From Phoronis australis (taxonomy: Eukaryota > Phoronida > Phoronidae): a stretch of 58,042 nucleotides of DNA. This document shows, one piece after another, positions 56,033 through 58,042 of the stretch. Made by a program: the position numbers and the translations under genes. Numbering within the stretch: the stretch's first letter is position 1; each line of letters opens with the position of its first letter. Where the stretch lies: assembly GCA_002633005.1 (NCBI GenBank), contig NMRA01000214.1, forward strand, positions 106,268 through 164,309, in the 5' to 3' direction. Below the pieces are notes generated by a model, which was not told the DNA's origin, made no database searches, and was given only the letters and a program-made list of their open reading frames with translations.

Positions 56033-57363
56033 GTAAACTTTCACCGATATTGTTGTTAGCATTTTCTTTGTGCACTGTACAAAAATAGTGTATAGAGTAC
56101 AAATGGGGTACAAAATTGCACAAAATGGGTTTGGGAGTGAAATGTTTTAAGATCCATTAATGTGGTTTGACTATTACCATCCACGGGCAGTCTGAAAACA
56201 AGGAAAAGTAAACAGTATGTGTTACATCAAAAATATGCGGGGAGGAAATGGTATGCACCATTTCAAGGCTCAGATGTTTACATGGTAGCCAAATTTCCCA
56301 ACTGATGCAAAATATATGGCACCCACATCATTTTAAACCATGCTCACCACTGCTTGCTCAATAAAAAGCTGCCTGCTGTGTCGCATTTGCAAAGCTGTCG
56401 TTTCTTTCCTAAAAAGCAAAACAAAAGCTTCCACATTAGTTTTCTGGTAAATTTGTTTACCACATCAGCTCCAAAAAGCTAAAAATAGTCTTACAAATGT
56501 ATGATACAGCCGTAACTTTTTGTAGTATCAGTTGAGGCACTGCATCACTCTTAGACTTTACTAAGTAGGTATGTTAGAAAGGCAAGAAGAACAAAACACA
56601 TGAGCCTGCTTTCTGCCCACACCATTTCGAACCTTGCCCTTTTCTGTTTATACAAAAAATAATTATTAAACATCTGCGCCACGGCATCCTTTTAGCAGAT
56701 ATCAGACGTATTTCTGTAATGAAAAACCCAAAAGCTCATCACTCCATCAGTATTGAAAACAACTACAGAACCATGTTGGCCTAACCCAAACAAGATTGAA
56801 CGGCTATCTTTAATTACTTATTGCTTATCTCACTTGAAATTCCATGCTTTAATTGTTAGATCAAATAAAACTTTCATATCTTCCAAGTACAAGAATAATT
56901 ATTTTGGTCATTGTAAGAGTTTGGCCCAAATATCAGAATGTCACAAGAATGACATGTTTATGTGATCAGGGTTAATTTTTGTGAACTAGTTAATACGTGA
57001 AGTGTCCAGACTTTTGGAAATGCAATATATGCAAAAATCCTAACACCCAAATTTCAGAGTAGTTACGTACCAGGATTCGTTCAGCTTAGTCTTCTGTGTC
57101 CAAAATTTTAGAAATTACTCCAAACCATACCTGTGACTGCTGGCAACTCATCGGGACTCAACTTTAACATCCTTCGCCGCAGAGATAACAACTCTTGGGC
57201 TGTCTCCGGTGAGTCCATTCTTTGTTGAATGATGTTTAGATAAAAAAAAATTTTTATCAAGACCTGGATGATTTAGCAAGTAATCTTTCTCTGTGACGTT
57301 CTGAGCCATTGATCTGTGAAGTTGATTTGGCTTATTCACATTTTTCAATGTTATGGATTGCAG
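56033..57363. other. intron, nothing recognised
   Basis: No exon, repeat boundary or RNA gene supported. Confidence 0.4.
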
Positions 57364-57435
57364 CAAAACATGACAGAGCTACCTGCTGAAGGCCCAAGTG
57401 GTGTGAATGAACAGGGCAGCAAGAACATCACTAAT
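57364..57435 (+). CDS. small exon (phase 0-0)
   Basis: 24-codon exon bounded by 'tatggattgcag|CAA' and 'ACTAAT|gtaagt', encoding 'QNMTELPAEGPSGVNEQGSK' and 'NITN'. Hydrophilic and probably disordered. The chain has no stop yet, so the gene continues beyond the right edge. Confidence 0.5.
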
Positions 57436-58042
57436 GTAAGTAGAACCCCTAGTCTGAGTGTTGCTATGTTATTAAGATTATGCTTAACATTAGAAAAATG
57501 GATAAATTTGGCTAACTTCATTACAAAGTATTTTTGAATGGCCCATCAAAATCATTTGAAACTTCAAAATATTATGATTTTGGCACTGTTCTACAAAATG
57601 TTCCAATGGGGCTATTCGGTAAATCTACAATAACTAGAGGGCGTGCGCGTACTAGTGGTGATAGATTAACAGCCTCGATTTCACGAGCCCTTTAAATACA
57701 TGGGGAAATGGCTTGCAGCCATGCCAACTGAATCTGAGATTGCGTAAAAAGGGTGCTTCTATGAGAGGAAGTAAGCACGACCTCATACAAAGGTAAGGTT
57801 TGTGATTATTTTAACGATTATTCCATGATTATTCTACCGATGCCTGTTAACTGAGGCACTCGCAGATGTCGACTTCGCGGCAGTCAGTCGCCAGTCAGAG
57901 TCTGGTTAATCTCTGTATGTTGTGATATGTGACACGATACTTGACGTAGCAATCGGGATCTTTTCGTACATCAAAGCATTATTATTGTTTGGAATGATTT
58001 CTAAAAGTTTATCAGTGACAGTTACATCAATCAATGCTGAAT
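57436..58042. other. intron or flank, nothing recognised
   Basis: No supported feature up to the window end. Confidence 0.35.

Noticed and set aside
1-58042. CRISPR arrays, bacterial operons, rRNA or true tRNA genes
   Set aside because: None seen; all evidence indicates metazoan nuclear DNA.

Overview
This is animal genomic DNA, not bacterial. Coding exons are short, spread out and bounded by GT/AG splice sites with consistent phases. There are poly(A) signals, tRNA-derived SINE-like heads, LINE, hAT, piggyBac, THAP-type and Ty3/Gypsy remnants, and many MITE-like inverted repeats. Low GC, frequent TAGGCCTA/TACATGTA-type words, and the (TCCG)n-led repeat ending in 'ccaaaacc...atgaaatttggcat' point to a marine invertebrate. 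A deuterostome such as a hemichordate, echinoderm or amphioxus seems likely, but that is inference only.

Layout. 1-8 kb: decayed transposons (LINE reverse transcriptase on the minus strand at 1-368; Gypsy RNase H/integrase on the minus strand at 2.6-3.7 kb) and the damaged 3' end of an unidentified minus-strand gene (6.6-7.5 kb). 10.6-13.2 kb: nested inverted-repeat elements, including a hAT relic; a possible signal-peptide exon lies inside this region. 13.3-29.9 kb: a plus-strand receptor gene. Seven immunoglobulin-domain exons, all phase 1-1, are followed by one thrombospondin type-1 exon and a large last exon. The last exon encodes a transmembrane helix and a cytoplasmic region of about 345 residues. 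30-38 kb: no gene, but MITEs, a LINE fragment, a perfect hairpin, a perfect DR1 nuclear-receptor motif and microsatellites. 38.4-57.4 kb and probably beyond the right edge: a second plus-strand gene of many small exons, starting with a two-finger C2H2 exon. Its introns contain a modular repeat, a long-TIR element carrying a THAP domain, an intact piggyBac transposase ORF, a hairpin and a minisatellite.

The main discovery is the cytoplasmic part of the receptor. Its last ~125 residues read like the microtubule-binding domain at the tip of the dynein heavy-chain stalk: a Pro-Pro junction, a hydrophobic helix ending in Leu-Gly, a Trp, an 'NF' turn and a final helix with 'RWA'. A predicted helical region lies before it. 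If this is right, the gene encodes an adhesion-type Ig/TSP1 receptor that could bind microtubules directly. I know of no described protein with this architecture. The spliced exons from Ig1 to the stop give 1,213 residues with no frame break. The true 5' exon is not settled.
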